Shown: positions 9,982 through 22,740, counted from the first letter of the stretch. The stretch: 64,000 nt of DNA from Paramecium pentaurelia (GCA_905183005.1 CAJJDO010000012.1:1-64000); one strand, 5' to 3'. The notes: generated by a model not told the origin, from the sequence alone. Numbers and translations are program-made.

Positions 9982-11120
9982 TCATTCAATATACTATTCT
10001 AAAATTCCTTAATTCCATTGTGCTCTCACCACATTATCATTATTAGTTATAAATTCACCTTCTCCATGTATCATTCCATCATCGAATTGACCAATATACT
10101 TTTCTTAATTTGATAAAACCAATGTTCCTTCTCCATGCATTTTACCACCTTCAAATTTGCCTAGCTCAATATTCATAGATAATACCTTCATAAAATTCCC
10201 ATCCATTTCCAATATTTGTCATATTTGTGTAATCATAAGGACCATTTATTAATTCAACCTATAAATTTCGTAATTTTCCATCACCCTCATAAAAATTATC
10301 TTTCCAATATCCAGCATATACTTCTTGACCTTCGCTATCTGTTAAAATTCCAAATCCACTTCTAGTTTAAGGAGGAAAACCTTAACCTCTATAGATATAA
10401 CCATCTTCGTATTATAAGGCCAATTCTTAGATTTATAATAAGATGATACCTTCCAGTTCTCCATCTCCAGCCTCATATTCTGGATCTTTTGGCGGCGTTG
10501 GTTATTTTTATTAATCCTCTATTTATTAAGAAACTTGTTTGTTTGGAGTTTTAGCTTATAATGTCTACTGTTGAATTGGTTATTACAATTGACTTTACTA
10601 TTATTTTGGTTATTATTATTAGGATTTAGGGAGTTATCCGGTTTGTGGTTTCTATTATCCTTAGGGTTATGGGACTGATTCTAAATTAGTAAAAAGATTC
10701 ATTACATTGCTAAGGCTAATGTGATTATTATTAAGTATTGGCTTTTTGAATTCTCTCCATCACTTATTCATAAGTTAAATACCCAGATCTTGTTGGTGAT
10801 TACAATTGTTATTATTAAGTTGGTTTATTTTATGGCTGTTATTATTAAGATTGCATAAGATGATTTCTTGTTGGTGATGCAAATCCTCGGGCTGGACTCT
10901 GAAAATTCTTGTTTGAAGATTGAATTGCTTAGCTAACCATAGGGTGGGTAGGTGGAATGTTAGCTCTAGGAATTTGAAATCCATTATAGGAGGCATAGAG
11001 AGACTATGGCTGAAAGTATTGTGGAACATAAGAAGGATAGTATTAAGGTCTGTATGGTAAGTGTTAAGGTGGATACACTGAACGAGGATAATATTAAGGT
11101 ATGCTTTAAGGATAATACAT
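9982..11120 (-). CDS. MORN-repeat protein with Pro/Gln/Tyr-rich N-terminus
   Basis: 362 residues after two 25-nt introns (10681-10705, 10161-10185). Residues 1-110 are low-complexity (MYYPQSIPQYYPRSVYPPQH), followed by a Gln-rich segment. From about residue 215 MORN-type units appear: YEDGYIYRGQGFPP, YAGYWKDNFYEGDGKL, FYEGKFEGGKMHGEGTL and YIGQFDDGMIHGEGEF. MORN repeats bind membranes and scaffold cortical or flagellar structures in protists. I first read the MORN half as a separate gene with its own ATG at 10702; the 25-nt intron joins it to the upstream exon in frame, and the long model is preferred. Confidence 0.85.
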
Positions 11121-11352
11121 TAAAATAAAATTTCAAAATATATATCTTTCTTAATTTTGCTTATAATCAATTAAAATATCATATTTAGCATTTTCTTGAT
11201 TTTTTTTATACTTCCAAAAATCAATTCCAAAATCTTATCAAGTGTCACCTACTAACAGAAAGGCATGAAATTAATATGATTTTCAAAAAATTTAAATATT
11301 GTTAATAGTTTAAAGAGTGTTTTAATTTTTTAATAATATCGTTAATTTTAAC

Positions 11353-13262
11353 ATGTACAGAAGATAAAACATAACAAGGAAACAAATTGATCATTACAGC
11401 TATATACTAAATGAGGAAATTGGAAGAGGTTTTAGCAGCAAGGTTTATAAGGGAAAAGACGATGTTTCCCAAGAACCAGTTGCTGTAAAGGTGATTGATA
11501 TGAAAATGATCAAATAATCAATTCACTCATAATTATTAAAAAATGAAATCAACGCTTTACGTTCATTCAATAGTAAACATATAATGAAATTGCATGATGT
11601 TTTTTAAACCTAAAATAACACATATATCATCACAGAATATTGTGACTCTGGAGATCTCAATAATTACATTCGTAAAAAAGGAAGACTAGATGAATAAGAA
11701 GCTACAAGAATTTTATAATGCGTTGTTTCAGCCATGATGGAAATGAATAAAAAAGGCTTTATTCACAGAGACATTAAACCTGCCAACATCTTAATTGATC
11801 ACTCAATTCCAAAGCTAGCTGATTTCGGTTTTGCTGTTCCATTACATGAGGCTAGAATATAAGGCAGAAACTTCAATGTTGGAACTCCTCTTTATATGAG
11901 TCCATAAGCTTTGAGATAGTAGGGACATACAGAATAAGGAGATGTTTGGGCAATTGGAGTAGTATTTTATGAGATGCTTTTTGGAAGAACCCCCTTTAAT
12001 GGTCAATCAGAAGCAGCACTAATTTCTAATATTATGAATCAGCCTTTGCATTTACCATCTCATCCACAAATTTCTTCTGCTGCCAAAGATTTTATCAGAT
12101 AATGTTTAAATGTTGATGATGCCAGAAGAATGAGAGTGCGTGATATGGCTAATCATTAATTGATTAGATAATCGATTACACCTTCTTAACCTCAATAACA
12201 ATAATAATAATACCCTCGTCAGTAATAGCAAAGGTAAGCTATTACTCCTCCTCCAAATGAATAATAATAATAACAAAGAGTTAAAAGATCACTTAGTCAA
12301 GGTGGGAAACAAGACATCAAATATAGAGAGAATAAAGAAAACTATTATCAATAATAAAATCAACAACTACAGAAGCTTGCACAAGTTGACAATAATAAAT
12401 AACCATTATAACCATAATAATAGAATGTTCAAAGATCTACTAGTTAACAATAAGTTCAAAAACATTATATTAAATAAAAAACATAGCCTGCTGAAGATAT
12501 CAAGCATATAGGAATCTCAATTGAATGCAAAGTTAATAACGATATTTTGTTTACTCAAGTTAATTTTTGTAGATTTCTTTATAAATTCTCCTCAAGTCTA
12601 CTCTAATGCAAAATAATTAGTAATCAATTAAAAGATAAATTGCTATTTCTAATGGGTAAGAATATTGCTATTAAAATTACAAAACTCAATTAAATTACAG
12701 ATAAAGAAAATAATTAACCAAATTGCTTATAATTAGAAGATTTTCCTTCTTATAAAAAAACAGATTCTTATTAAAAATTTACTTAAGCAATTATTGAATA
12801 CAATGAAAAGTATATGAAGTATTTTGATAAATTGCTTAAATTATGCAACTCTAAATCAGGTATTTTGGTTGAAATATTTTAGAATTGTAAAAGGATACAA
12901 CCTTTGTGTGTCTATTAAACTAAGACTTTACAGAAACAGAAACATTTTATAGAATTACTTAATAATATATCAAACAAAGTTTGAGTGAAATCAAAAATTA
13001 CTTTAGATAATAAAACTTTCAAAATATCAATCTAGATTCTCCAATAACAGAGGAGGTAAAAAAATAATTAATTTAGATTTAATTACCAGGATTTATTTTA
13101 TAAGGACTGAGTAATTATTTCCTCTTGCTTCAAAAAACAATAGAATTCTTGAAGGATTATAGAGGTTTTGTTAGATGCTCACATACAGAATTAATGACTG
13201 ATAAATCTTAGGAGGGTCTCACGTATGGAATACTAGAATAATTAATGGTTAGATTGCTATGA
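11353..13262 (+). CDS. Ser/Thr protein kinase, ULK/ATG1-like
   Basis: 628 residues, one 23-nt intron (12860-12882). The kinase domain covers about residues 13-275: Gly loop GRGFSSKVYKG, catalytic Lys in VAVKVID, HRDIKPANIL, DFGF, and GTPLYMSPQAL in the activation segment (Gln in place of the usual Glu of APE). The hinge phrase YIITEYCDSGDLNNYIRKKG and overall order resemble ULK/Atg1 kinases. A Gln/Pro linker (SITPSQPQQQQQQYPRQQQ) leads to a C-terminal helical region of about 230 residues (for example LFLMGKNIAIKITKLNQI, YFLLLQKTIEFLKDYRGF), where ULK kinases carry an EAT/MIT domain. All catalytic residues are intact. An autophagy role is inference. Confidence 0.88.
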
Positions 13263-14625
13263 TAGTTAAAGTTATTATAATAAACATTTATTTCTTTTTG
13301 TAAAATGATAGAGATTTTTTTAATAGAACTGGAGCACATTTATAATAGCATTTTGAACGATTAACAAAGATTTATTTATTCTATTTTTGAAACTCATCAT
13401 AACTTTTTAATTTGATAATTACTATCATATATCTTCTACTAATATCACAATCGCATGCTTGTTTTTCATTCTTTATCAATATTTTGGGGTTTTGAGGAAG
13501 GGTAGATAGGAAATTTTGTATAGCCTTTCAGACCATATCTATAGTTTTTATTAGCTAAGAAATTATGATAATTTAACTTGTTACAAATTCATTGTTCATC
13601 ATTTCACTTAAGTAATATCTATTTTTTAATTCGACTACTTATTTATATGAAGCATCTTCATATTTATAGTCTTTAAATTTTGGTCAGTTGTATAAATATA
13701 TAATTTTTATTTACAATTACTAAATTGAACATCCATATCGAATTGAGGAGTATAATATTCCTTATTGTTAAGTACTATTTCTTACATAAAACCTAAATAT
13801 ATTTTAGTTTACTTTATTTTTTAGTCTCTAACAGTTTTCTAATTGTTGATTGATTAGGATTATAAATTTATAATATTTCCAAATATTTATTATTTTCAAA
13901 TATTTATTATTTTCATTTTTATCAGCTATTTTGGAATGAGTTTGATTATTTTTAGATTTTATTGAGTTACTTTTAGAACTTTGCTAAGATAAATCCTTTT
14001 TGCAATTTACATCTTTTTCTGATTCTTGTATTTATTAATTCAGAAAATGTTATTATTATTGAATGCTTGATTTTTTAAATTGATCAATTGAATCCTCTAC
14101 TCTATTTTCATCATGCTAAAAATATCTCATTTTATTTGGATTTGCTTAATTAGATTTTAACAATTATGGTGTACTCTTAAATTATAATTCCTACCAATTG
14201 GCATTAGAAGTCAGCGAATAGTGGATTTCTCATTCTTATATTATTTTAAATTTTTTTCTATTCTTTTCATAATTTATAATGAATACTATCATTACTAAGA
14301 TAGGCGTATATAAATTTGTCTGCACCTATGTTTCTCTCTTTTCTTAGTATTCTTGGTCTGGTTCCTTCAAATAAATTATTAAACTACCTAGCAATTCTCC
14401 TAATTCCATTGAATAGACAGATTCTTTCATTGTAAATAAAATAATATTAAAATTTAATTATATTTTCTATTTATATCTAATCCAACTTGTATATAATGTT
14501 CAAATCCCTTTTTATTTGGACTCCATAATTGCTTTTTAAATTACTTAAAAAATACATCATCAAATTTGTGGCAAATTATTCTTTATTTGAGATCTGAATA
14601 AATTAAAGTAAATAAATTTTATTTA
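13263..14625 (-). pseudogene. Decaying gene between two kinase genes
   Basis: Protein-like stretches on the minus strand follow one another in different frames. In order: SDLKQRIICHKFDDVFFKQF and PNKKGFEHYIQVGLDINRKY near 14600-14480; ADKFIYAYLSNDSIHYKL then a TGA near 14275; a Gln/Asn-rich block with ENRVEDSIDQFKKSS; YNPNQSTIRKLLETKKQ; and a Cys-containing end (KQACDCDISRRYMIVIIKL) after another TGA near 13536. A perfect 17-bp tandem duplication at 13880-13913 shifts the frame; removing one copy restores a continuous reading. A few short introns could be hidden, but not all breaks can be explained that way. I recognise no family. Confidence 0.55.
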
Positions 14626-14634
14626 TATTTACAA

Positions 14635-16235
14635 ATGGGAAATTAAGGGTACTTTGCAAAAACAATGGAGGCCTCTATTTTTAGTTAAAATTTACCTTTA
14701 AATTAATAAATCTAAACATCTTGGTGGATAATATTATTAACATATCGAAAGAGTTGAACTATATTAATTAAAAAACGAAATTACTAAATTTCCAACTATT
14801 TTTGAAAAAATAATTGCTAACTCTGTCTCAGGGGAATAAGAAAAAATATTACTAAATCTTCATAATTAAGCTTAAAACCTATATCATCCAAACCTTATAA
14901 ATTATTATGGGTTTTGTATTGATCCTGAAATAACAACTAATTTTATTATTAGTAGATGGTATTATTAAGCACTTTATAAAACAACTAAAAATATTTGTGC
15001 TTATCATTTTTAATATAAGTCTTTAATTCCAGAAAAAGATTTGTGGAAAGTATAAATTTATATTATATGTAAATAGTTTCTGTATCAAATAAGTTAAGGG
15101 CTTCAATTTTTAGAGAGTAAACAGTAATGGCATATGTAAATCTAGCCAGATACTATTTATATAGATTAAAATATGTAAGTTAGATTGATTCCTATGGGAA
15201 TCTTAAGAATGATGAGTGGTTACTCTCTTGTTTCAAATAAATAAGGGAAAGCATTACTCTCACCAGAATTAATTGAACAATTAAAACTAAATAACATAAA
15301 TCCTGTTCATGATCCTTCAAAATCAGATATCTTCTCATTAGGCATGACTATGTTAGAATAAATGACACTAAAAAGTAGTTTTGATTGCTATTCATTTAAT
15401 TCTAATACGCCTTAATTGCATGGAAAGTTGATAGAGGAACGCATGAAAGAATCAATAATGAATGGTTTTTCGAATGATTTAATAAAAATAACAAAAAATA
15501 TGCTTCATCAAGATATTCACTATAGGGTTGGAATAAAAGATATTTTAGTATATATTTATCATATTCAAGAATTCATAAGAACTAAACAAAAATCTAAATA
15601 ATTAAAGTAACAACTTCTCTCCTTTAAAACCAACATTAAATTTGAGTAATCTAAGACAACCAAATACAATTTAGCATGATTAATAGCCTTTAATATAACC
15701 ATTAGTAACTGCAAAAATTGAATAATCAAATCTTACTTAAAACTAAATTTAAACTTTTTAATCTCATCTTGATCTAAATTAATTAGATAATATTTCTAAT
15801 TTTCAATAATCATATTCCTTTAGAGAAAAATCAGATGAAGAATTACTCTTGAGAGAATAATAAATTAATAAATAAATAATTAGAATAATAATTGAAATAA
15901 TAACAATAAATATTATAATAATAATATTAATAATAATAAAAATAATAGTAAATTATAGAAGAGTAATAAAGAAAATTGTTTCACTTTAATAGTAAATTAA
16001 ATAGATTGCTGTTCAATTAGAAGAAAGCCAATAAAAACCTACTGAAATACCCAATTCTTTAAATTAACTGGATAATTACAATTATTAAATCAATTTGCAC
16101 CCAACTCCTCCAATTACTTATGCAAGTCCTATCAAGCACACATTAAATGATTTCACAGAAAATATTGAGATTCAAAATAGAGTGAATTAAGTCTTAGCTC
16201 AATCAAGATAAGCATTGGTCAAATATTAAAATTGA
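14635..16235 (+). CDS. Divergent protein pseudokinase, one-base frame fault at start
   Basis: About 516 residues if the fault is ignored; introns at 15050-15076 and 15548-15569. Reading begins MGNQG (N-myristoylation-like) and continues TLQKQWRPLFLVK, but one extra G in the GGG at 14647-14649 puts these out of frame. Intron-free length is one base over a multiple of three. The kinase fold is recognisable from DLWKFLYQISQGLQFL, then WHMQIQPDTIYI where HRDxKPxNI is expected, IPMG in place of DFG, LLSPELIEQL for APE, and KSDIFSLGMTMLEQMT for subdomain IX. The catalytic Asp residues are gone, so it should be inactive and may act as a scaffold. The C-terminal tail is Gln/Ile/Pro-rich. Confidence 0.75.
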
Positions 16236-16557
16236 TAAGTATAAAATAATTGAGGAAATTTACTCTTATATTATTAATTTGAAAAAAATAATTAGCAATT
16301 ACTAAAATTTATAGTTTTGTATATTTTATGAAATGATGAAGTGATTAAATTAATGATGTAGAATAGAAATCAATTTTGAGTTAATTTTACTTTTTCAATA
16401 CATTCAGCTGAATTATTTTTGAAATAGCCAGTATAATATAAGAATTGAATATCATTTAATACATTTGTCCTATAACTCAAGATATATTAAAAAATTCATA
16501 GTAGTATAAATCTAATAAAACCAATTAAATTGTTAAAAACATTATTAATTATAATTT
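16236..16557. other. Intergenic between convergent genes
   Basis: About 320 bp of AT-rich spacer between two convergent stops. I see no gene or repeat in it. Confidence 0.6.
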
Positions 16558-17418
16558 TCAATTTTTATTTCTTATTCCTTTTTTTTATTACTATTACTAT
16601 TACTATTATTATGTTTGAGGGAAGATAGATTTACGTGATCTAGCAGCATCAATTATTGTTTTTATAGGTGGGGATTGAGTTGTACTACTTGCACTTAAGA
16701 AAATAGCTGTTTAAGATACATTTGCTTTTTCTGGAGTCCCTTAAATTTCCCCATTAGAATTCTTGATCTAATATTAGTCTAATTATCTAAGCATTTAATC
16801 AACTACATTTTGTAATTTCGTAGTAATTTTTTATTTATTTTAATGAACCTTTTCTCTATGATTTTCGATTTAATCAATTTATTTTTAGAGTACTGAAGAT
16901 AATTAATCAGAATCTTAGTAAAAACTAATAGCTTTGGCTAATTCTTCTGGAGTACAAGTCAAAACAGTAGAATTTTAACATGGAAGTATAGGATCAATTT
17001 AATTTTAGATTGTGTTTTTGAATTCATTAACATGATCATCAAAATTCAATACATCATTATTCATTTCTTTCTTTAATTCATCTTTAAAATTATTAAGCTT
17101 TGATGCTACTTAATTTAAGCATATATTAAAATCTTCATCAAATTAACTAGAATCATTAGCGATTGGTTCTATTTGAAGATTTCTTACATTTAATATTTTA
17201 GAATTTAAATCCTCCTCAAATTTTGAGATCTGTACTCTTGTATGACTATGACTCTATGGAGCTTATGAAATGTGATTTTCTAAAAAACAATCAGCACAGC
17301 CTAAAATATTATAAATCATTGGTTTTATACCTAATTTTTATTCGTGTGTACATTTCGGATCAATACATATATATTTGATTTTTTACTAATCATGATGCTC
17401 AATTGGGCATTAACTCAT
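16558..17418 (-). CDS. B-box-type zinc finger coiled-coil protein
   Basis: 276 residues after one 30-nt intron (17301-17330). The N-terminus has evenly placed metal ligands: CPIEHHDQQKIKYICI, then PKCTHEQKLGCADCFLENH. That is the C/H spacing of a B-box-like zinc-binding domain. The rest is helical and acidic (FDDHVNEFKNTIQNQI, LQKQIDQIENHREKVHQ) with coiled-coil character, ending in a Gln run encoded by TAA/TAG codons. B-box plus coiled coil is a common layout in ciliate protein families, usually a protein-interaction role; no RING is present. It diverges from the trichocyst gene. Confidence 0.75.
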
Positions 17419-17919
17419 ATTTTGATAAAATTTAATAATAATTATTTTACGCGCACTTTAACCGGCGCTATTTAATTTAATTTAAATTAAAAATATTTTT
17501 ATTAAATAATAAAATGAATAAAAATGTAATAATTCAGAAAAACATTGCACTATTTCTAATTTTCCAATTTATTATAATAATTTCATTATGACTAAATGAA
17601 TATGTCTCAATTTTATTTGATTAAATAATAAATAGAAATATTAACAATTAGTTATTAGAGTACTAAATATTAATGAAATATCTTAAAGAAAAGATATGCA
17701 AAAATATAATGTAGTTTTATTAGATTCTGATTAAGCAATTACAAAAAAGTTGCTTAGTATAGTTTTATTAAATATATGCTATAATATTAATTAATCCTTC
17801 AACAAAGGAATTATTAATTTCTTAATTTATTAAATACGTTAGTTTAAAGGAAAAAATTCGTTTTTCCTTTAATATGTGGTATAAAATCACCATTTTGAAA
17901 TCAAGAAAAGTATTAATAA
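17419..17919. promoter_or_regulatory. Divergent promoter region of B-box and trichocyst genes
   Basis: 501 bp between two divergent starts. A short non-AT patch (ACGCGCACTTTAACCGGCGC, 17452-17471) stands out and could be a control element, but nothing in the sequence proves it. Trichocyst matrix genes are coordinately induced on exocytosis in Paramecium, so a shared site is expected somewhere here. Confidence 0.4.
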
Positions 17920-19068
17920 ATGAAATCCATAGTTTTGTTAGTATTGGTTGCAACAGCCTTCGCTACTAATTTAGCCGCTTTCGAGAAACTTGAATAATCC
18001 AAACTTGGAAAGACATTGTTGAACACAATTGCTATTCAAATGCAAACAGGTGAACCATTAGAAAGAATTTTCTCTACACTCTATGATTTGGAAGAGAGAT
18101 ATCAAAACGACTAAAGAGAAGACGATGCTGAAAACAAAGCCTTCTAAGGTGTTTGTGATGCTGATCTTGCTGGTCTTAACTAAGAAATTGCCAACCTTGA
18201 ATAAAGAGACACAGAATTATAAGCCAAACTCGACGAACTTCAACCAGTCCATGATTAAAAGGTCGGATAAAGAGTTGCCAAATTAGCTGAAAAAGCTCTC
18301 CTCTAAAAAGTTATCGATGAAGCTTAAGCTAAAAGATAAGAATAGAATGATGACTTCGAAGCTTAAAGAGAAGAATTCACATTTGTCTCAGGTGTTCTTG
18401 CTGAAGCTAGAAGACTCTTCACAGACAATTTATAAGCCCCAGCTTTCTTATAAAAGGGATCAAGTGAAGCCGTTCACTATACACCATAAGTTTTTGCTTA
18501 AGTTGCTACTCATTTAAATGCCGCTGCTCACAAAGCCGGTTAAATGAAACACATTAGAACTTTCGGAAAAGCCATCAAACTTATGGCTTCTTTGGCTGTC
18601 AAATCTTAATAATATGCTAACTAAGAATTAACCGGAAGAATCATTCAATTAATCGATGACTTATAAAACTAATTGAGCTAAGCTTTCGATTTAGCCAGAA
18701 AGACTGAAGATGCTAGAAGATAAGCTTATGAAGCATACAATACACTTTTGAACAGAGATATGAATAAGCTAAACTCTGCAATTGCCAATTTAGAAGCTGA
18801 AATCTAATCATTGGCTGATTAACTTGCTGCCACTCACAGCTCATAAGATGACAATGCTGCCAGACTTGAAGCCAAGACCTAATAAAGAGATGACAGAAGA
18901 GCAGAATGTTAATAAGCTGCTTATGAATATTAATAAAGAAGAACTGCAAGAGATGGAGACAGATAAACTGTTTCTGACTTGATTGGACATTTGAATAGCA
19001 ACATGAGAGACTTAAAGGAATACATTGCCATGAGAGTTGCTGCTGGTGATTCTGATTTGAGCTAATGA
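17920..19068 (+). CDS. Trichocyst matrix protein (TMP family)
   Basis: 382 residues, no intron. A signal peptide MKSIVLLVLVATAFA leads into the secretory pathway. The mature part is almost entirely heptad-like coiled coil, rich in Ala, Gln, Glu and Asp: VCDADLAGLNQEIANLEQ, FTFVSGVLAEARRLF, LNAAAHKAGQ and RAECQQAAYEYQQRR. These phrases and their order are the hallmark of Paramecium trichocyst matrix proteins, which crystallise in the secretory granule core and expand on Ca2+ entry. The precursor is normally cleaved into two chains; a processing site near the middle is expected. Codon use is more GC-rich and less variable than in neighbours, as for highly expressed genes. The subfamily (T1, T2 or T4) is not assigned. 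Confidence 0.93.
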
Positions 19069-19167
19069 TTTGATTCATATATATCTAAATATTCATCTAA
19101 GATTTTCAAAATTTCTATTACATTGAAAATTTTTGATTATAATATATAATGATAACAGCACAAATAT

Positions 19168-20821
19168 TCAAAATGCCAAATTTAGCATTAATTCTGAAAA
19201 ATCTTAAAAAGTTATCTCTTCTTTATCATTAACTTCATGGATAATTTATTTCCAAATTTAATCTGGAACTAATCCATTACCAAAAATTAATTTCAATTCA
19301 TCTATACTTATAGAACCATTACCATCCTAAAATAAATTTAAATTTAACCTTATCAATAGCTTAAAATGTTTTAGCAAGACGATCTTGAGATAATAATTTT
19401 GATCTATTTATTGAAGCTGCAACAAATTCAGAATAATCTATAGATCCTGAATTATTTTAATCAATATCTCTCATGATTCTCTCAACTTCCTCGATTGCTT
19501 CATTTTCATTCATTATCTTCCTTAACCCAATTAATAATTCTTGTCTACTTAATTACCCATCATTATTAGTATCTAAGGCTTTAAAAGTTTTCAATAATTC
19601 TGATTTATCTTCCTAGGTTGAAAATTGATTCACTATGTATTGATAAATTGCTGATTGAAGCTATTTAGTGGACTAAATAAGAAATTAAGAATGATTTACT
19701 TTAAAGGTTTTCATATTCTTTAAAGCTCTGTCAATTTATGGTAATTCATTTTAAACATCCTCATTTTATTATGCAATCCATGGATGTTTGAGTGCTTATT
19801 CTGCATTATATCTTTTGAAAGGATCTTTTTCCATCAATTTAGAAATAAAATCTTTTGCTTCTTCTGTGATAATATCCCATTCCTCTGAATTAAAATCATA
19901 TTTTCCTTATTCTACTTTTTCTAAAATCTTTGCCTCTGATTTTCCATTAAATGGTGGATAACCACATAATAAAATATAAGTTAACACTCCACATGACCAC
20001 ATATCACATTTTTCATCATATTTTTTTTTTAAAACTTCTGGAGCTATGTAGTAAGGCTAAAGAATTAAATAAATATTTACAGTTCCTATTTTTTGATTCA
20101 TTTTTTAATGAGGATCAAATACTCTTGAAGTTCCAAAGTCAATGATTTTTATTGTTCCTCTTTTATCCTTACTTTCAAATAATATATTTTCTGGTTTTAT
20201 ATCTCTATGAACTATTTTATGTTGATGACAGTAATTTAATCCTTGTAATATCTATTTAATTAATTTTATTGCATCTTTCTCTGAAAATTATTGAGATTCC
20301 ACAATTGCATCGAATAACTCACCTCCTGTACATAATTCAGTCACAATGAAAATTTATTCAGAATTTTAGTATATCTCTAGAATTTTTACTATATTAGGAT
20401 GATCCTAAATTAAATATTTCTTACCAACTATTTAAGTATTTCTGCTTCATGTAAGACTCTAGAAACTTCTTCATTGGTGGCTTCGGATTTTGATATGATT
20501 TTTATTGCTCTTGTAATACCTAAAACTTTGTGTACACCTTTACGCACTTCAGCATATGACCCTGAAATTAATATTAGCTTTACCACTCCCTAATGGAGGA
20601 GAAAGAATTTTATAAACATCATGAATAGATAAATTTTAATGAGTGTTTACAGAATCAAGCAATTTAACTTGAGTTTTATCTTTTACTTCTTATTCTGACA
20701 AATTTGGATTTTAAAGAGAGGATTCTTAAGTTTATGGATACTTTTAAGTTTATGGATTGAGTTCATGTAAATTATCTTCTGAGTGTTTTTGTTTTGGTTT
20801 CTCAATACATAATTGTCCCAT
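19168..20821 (-). CDS. Calcium-dependent protein kinase (CDPK)
   Basis: 521 residues, four introns (20562-20583, 20405-20424, 20057-20080, 19327-19348). It begins MGQLC, giving Gly2 for myristoylation and Cys5 for palmitoylation, so membrane anchoring is likely. Kinase domain: LGSGSYAEVRKG, AIKIISK, HRDIKPENILF, DFGTS, APEVLKKKYDEKCDMWSCGV. The junction segment precedes EF-hands at the C-terminus: DTNNDGQLSRQE, DQNNSGSIDYSEF and DKDGNGSISIDEL are canonical loops; a fourth (EVNDKEEITFQDF) is degenerate. All catalytic residues are present. CDPKs couple Ca2+ influx to motility and exocytosis in alveolates. It converges with the trichocyst gene 100 bp away. Confidence 0.95.
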
Positions 20822-21390
20822 TAATTTATTATATTTATTTTGAATTTAATTTCTTATAAGCATGAATCAACAGAATATAATAATATTACAAAAATATATT
20901 AAGGCAATTATCATCTATTATTATTACTAATCTCTAATGACTCAAATATGATAATGATTGTATTTGAATTGATTATTCAAAATTCCTAAAATAATATTCC
21001 ATTAATTTATAAAAAATGCTATTATATTTAGATAATCTATATATAGTTTTCTAATTCATTCTAATCAATTTTTTTATACTTAATAATTTAATAATTGATA
21101 ATTAAAGGGTTGAAAAAATTAATCTATTTTTTGGTATGCTTTGTTTTTGTTTGTTAATAAAATTCATAATTAAAATTTATTTCATAGATAACTAAGACTT
21201 AGAGTTTCTGATAATGACATGAATATTCTATTAATTTATGTAAAAATTAAATTGAAACAAGATTTAAAGATTTATCTAGATAATTTTAATATTCATAACA
21301 AATATGTTATATAGAGTTTGTAATTATTGATGATTTTGGAATTAATATTTTTTCATCTTCTTTAGCATTATTTTAATATAAAAATAAAGT
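20822..21390. other. Divergent intergenic region
   Basis: 569 bp between the CDPK start and the next plus-strand start. AT-rich; no gene, RNA or clear repeat seen. It must hold both promoters. Confidence 0.55.
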
Positions 21391-22299
21391 ATGGATAAAT
21401 ATTTTGAGTTTTCAAAATCAAAGGATGAATCAAGATTATCTATTGACTCTTAAGAACTTCTTAGATAAGTAGAAACTAAAATTCACCAAGCATAATCACC
21501 AACATTTATCTCACCCTAAAAACAATATTTGAATTAAGCAGATCATTATGATTAAAAAGAGCAAATCGATTATTTATCATTTAAAGAATAAACTACAATA
21601 AAGAGGTTATTAAATTTAAGAGATGATTATAAACAATTCTTAAAGAATATAAAATCCTACTAAGATTAATTAATTTAATCTATTAGTGAGGCTATGAAAA
21701 AAGTTGCAGATAAAGGAAATCGATATTTATAAGACCAAGAATATGAATTGAGGTTATAGTTGTAGGAAATTTAAAAAAATAAGGAGCTTATCAATTCTCA
21801 TTCTAACTGTCATATTATATAATCCCCTTTAAAATAAAAAAATATTTTTTTTTCAGAAATTACTTATAAGGTATCAGAATTGAACAATTATATACTTGAA
21901 TTTTTTGATCATGATAATTCAATTTAATCAAATAGATATTAGAAAAAGTTAAACTTTTCAAATTATAAAGAATTGAGTTCAAAAAAGAAATTTAAAGCAT
22001 CACCTTCTCCATTTAAAGAGATTGATAGAGTTTTATAATTAAAAACATCATCAAGTAAACCTTAACTATAGGGTAATAAACCTTAATTTTCAGGTAATAA
22101 AACACCATAAGATTTAAATCAATTCATTGAAGTGCTCAAACTTAAAATTAATAACACTAAAAATAATAACATAATTTAGAATAGACCAAATTTTTCAAGC
22201 AATTTTTTATAAAGCAAATTAAATATTAGCTCAAAAAGGCTTTCAATTGAACAATAACTCTAATCTTAAAACAAAATATTTTTTTAATCTGTATTTTGA
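21391..22299 (+). CDS. Uncharacterised coiled-coil protein
   Basis: 302 residues in one uninterrupted frame from ATG 21391 to TGA 22297; no intron. It starts MDKYFEFSKSKDESRLSIDS. Residues about 55-150 are strongly helical (RLLNLRDDYKQFLKNIKSY, YELRLQLQEIQKNKELINS). The C-terminal third is basic and Ser/Asn/Gln-rich (KASPSPFKEIDRVLQL). There is no signal peptide, membrane segment or catalytic motif. I do not recognise a family; the layout suits a structural or scaffold role. Confidence 0.75.
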
Positions 22300-22740
22300 A
22301 TTTATATAATTTATACATTCCATTAAAATAGAAATGCATAACAGTTCTTAATTATATATTAAAGCTTTAGGTTTCAATAGATAGAATAATTAAAATAAAG
22401 ATAGAAGGGTGTGAATATTATTTTGTTCTATTAAATTGCTTAGGTTTTAAAAACATAGAATTATTTTTTACATAATTAATTTTTAAATTTTAGCAAAATA
22501 TCATTAAGTAACAAATATTATTGTATAAATGTTTTGTAGTTTTTGTAATTATAAACTATAAATTCTGAAAACAATTTAATTATTAATTATAATTTATGAT
22601 TTTTGGCTAAATTTAGTTTATAATTAATATATTTCACGCTTAAAAGTTATAATAACAATTTCTAGAGAATTATTTATTTTGATATCATAAAGTTTTGTTA
22701 AAGTAATTTTGTTTATAAAAAATATTTCTATAATTACTTA
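22300..22740. other. Intergenic spacer
   Basis: 441 bp, AT-rich, between two genes transcribed in the same direction. No gene or repeat seen. Confidence 0.55.

Noticed and set aside
10700..10702. Separate MORN gene starting MNLFTNLESVPQ
   Set aside because: The ATG lies in a 25-nt GT-AG intron; splicing joins the upstream Pro/Gln-rich exon in frame, giving one gene.
18713..19078. 121-codon minus-strand frame
   Set aside because: It is the antisense shadow of the trichocyst matrix protein coding region, whose sense frame is far more convincing.
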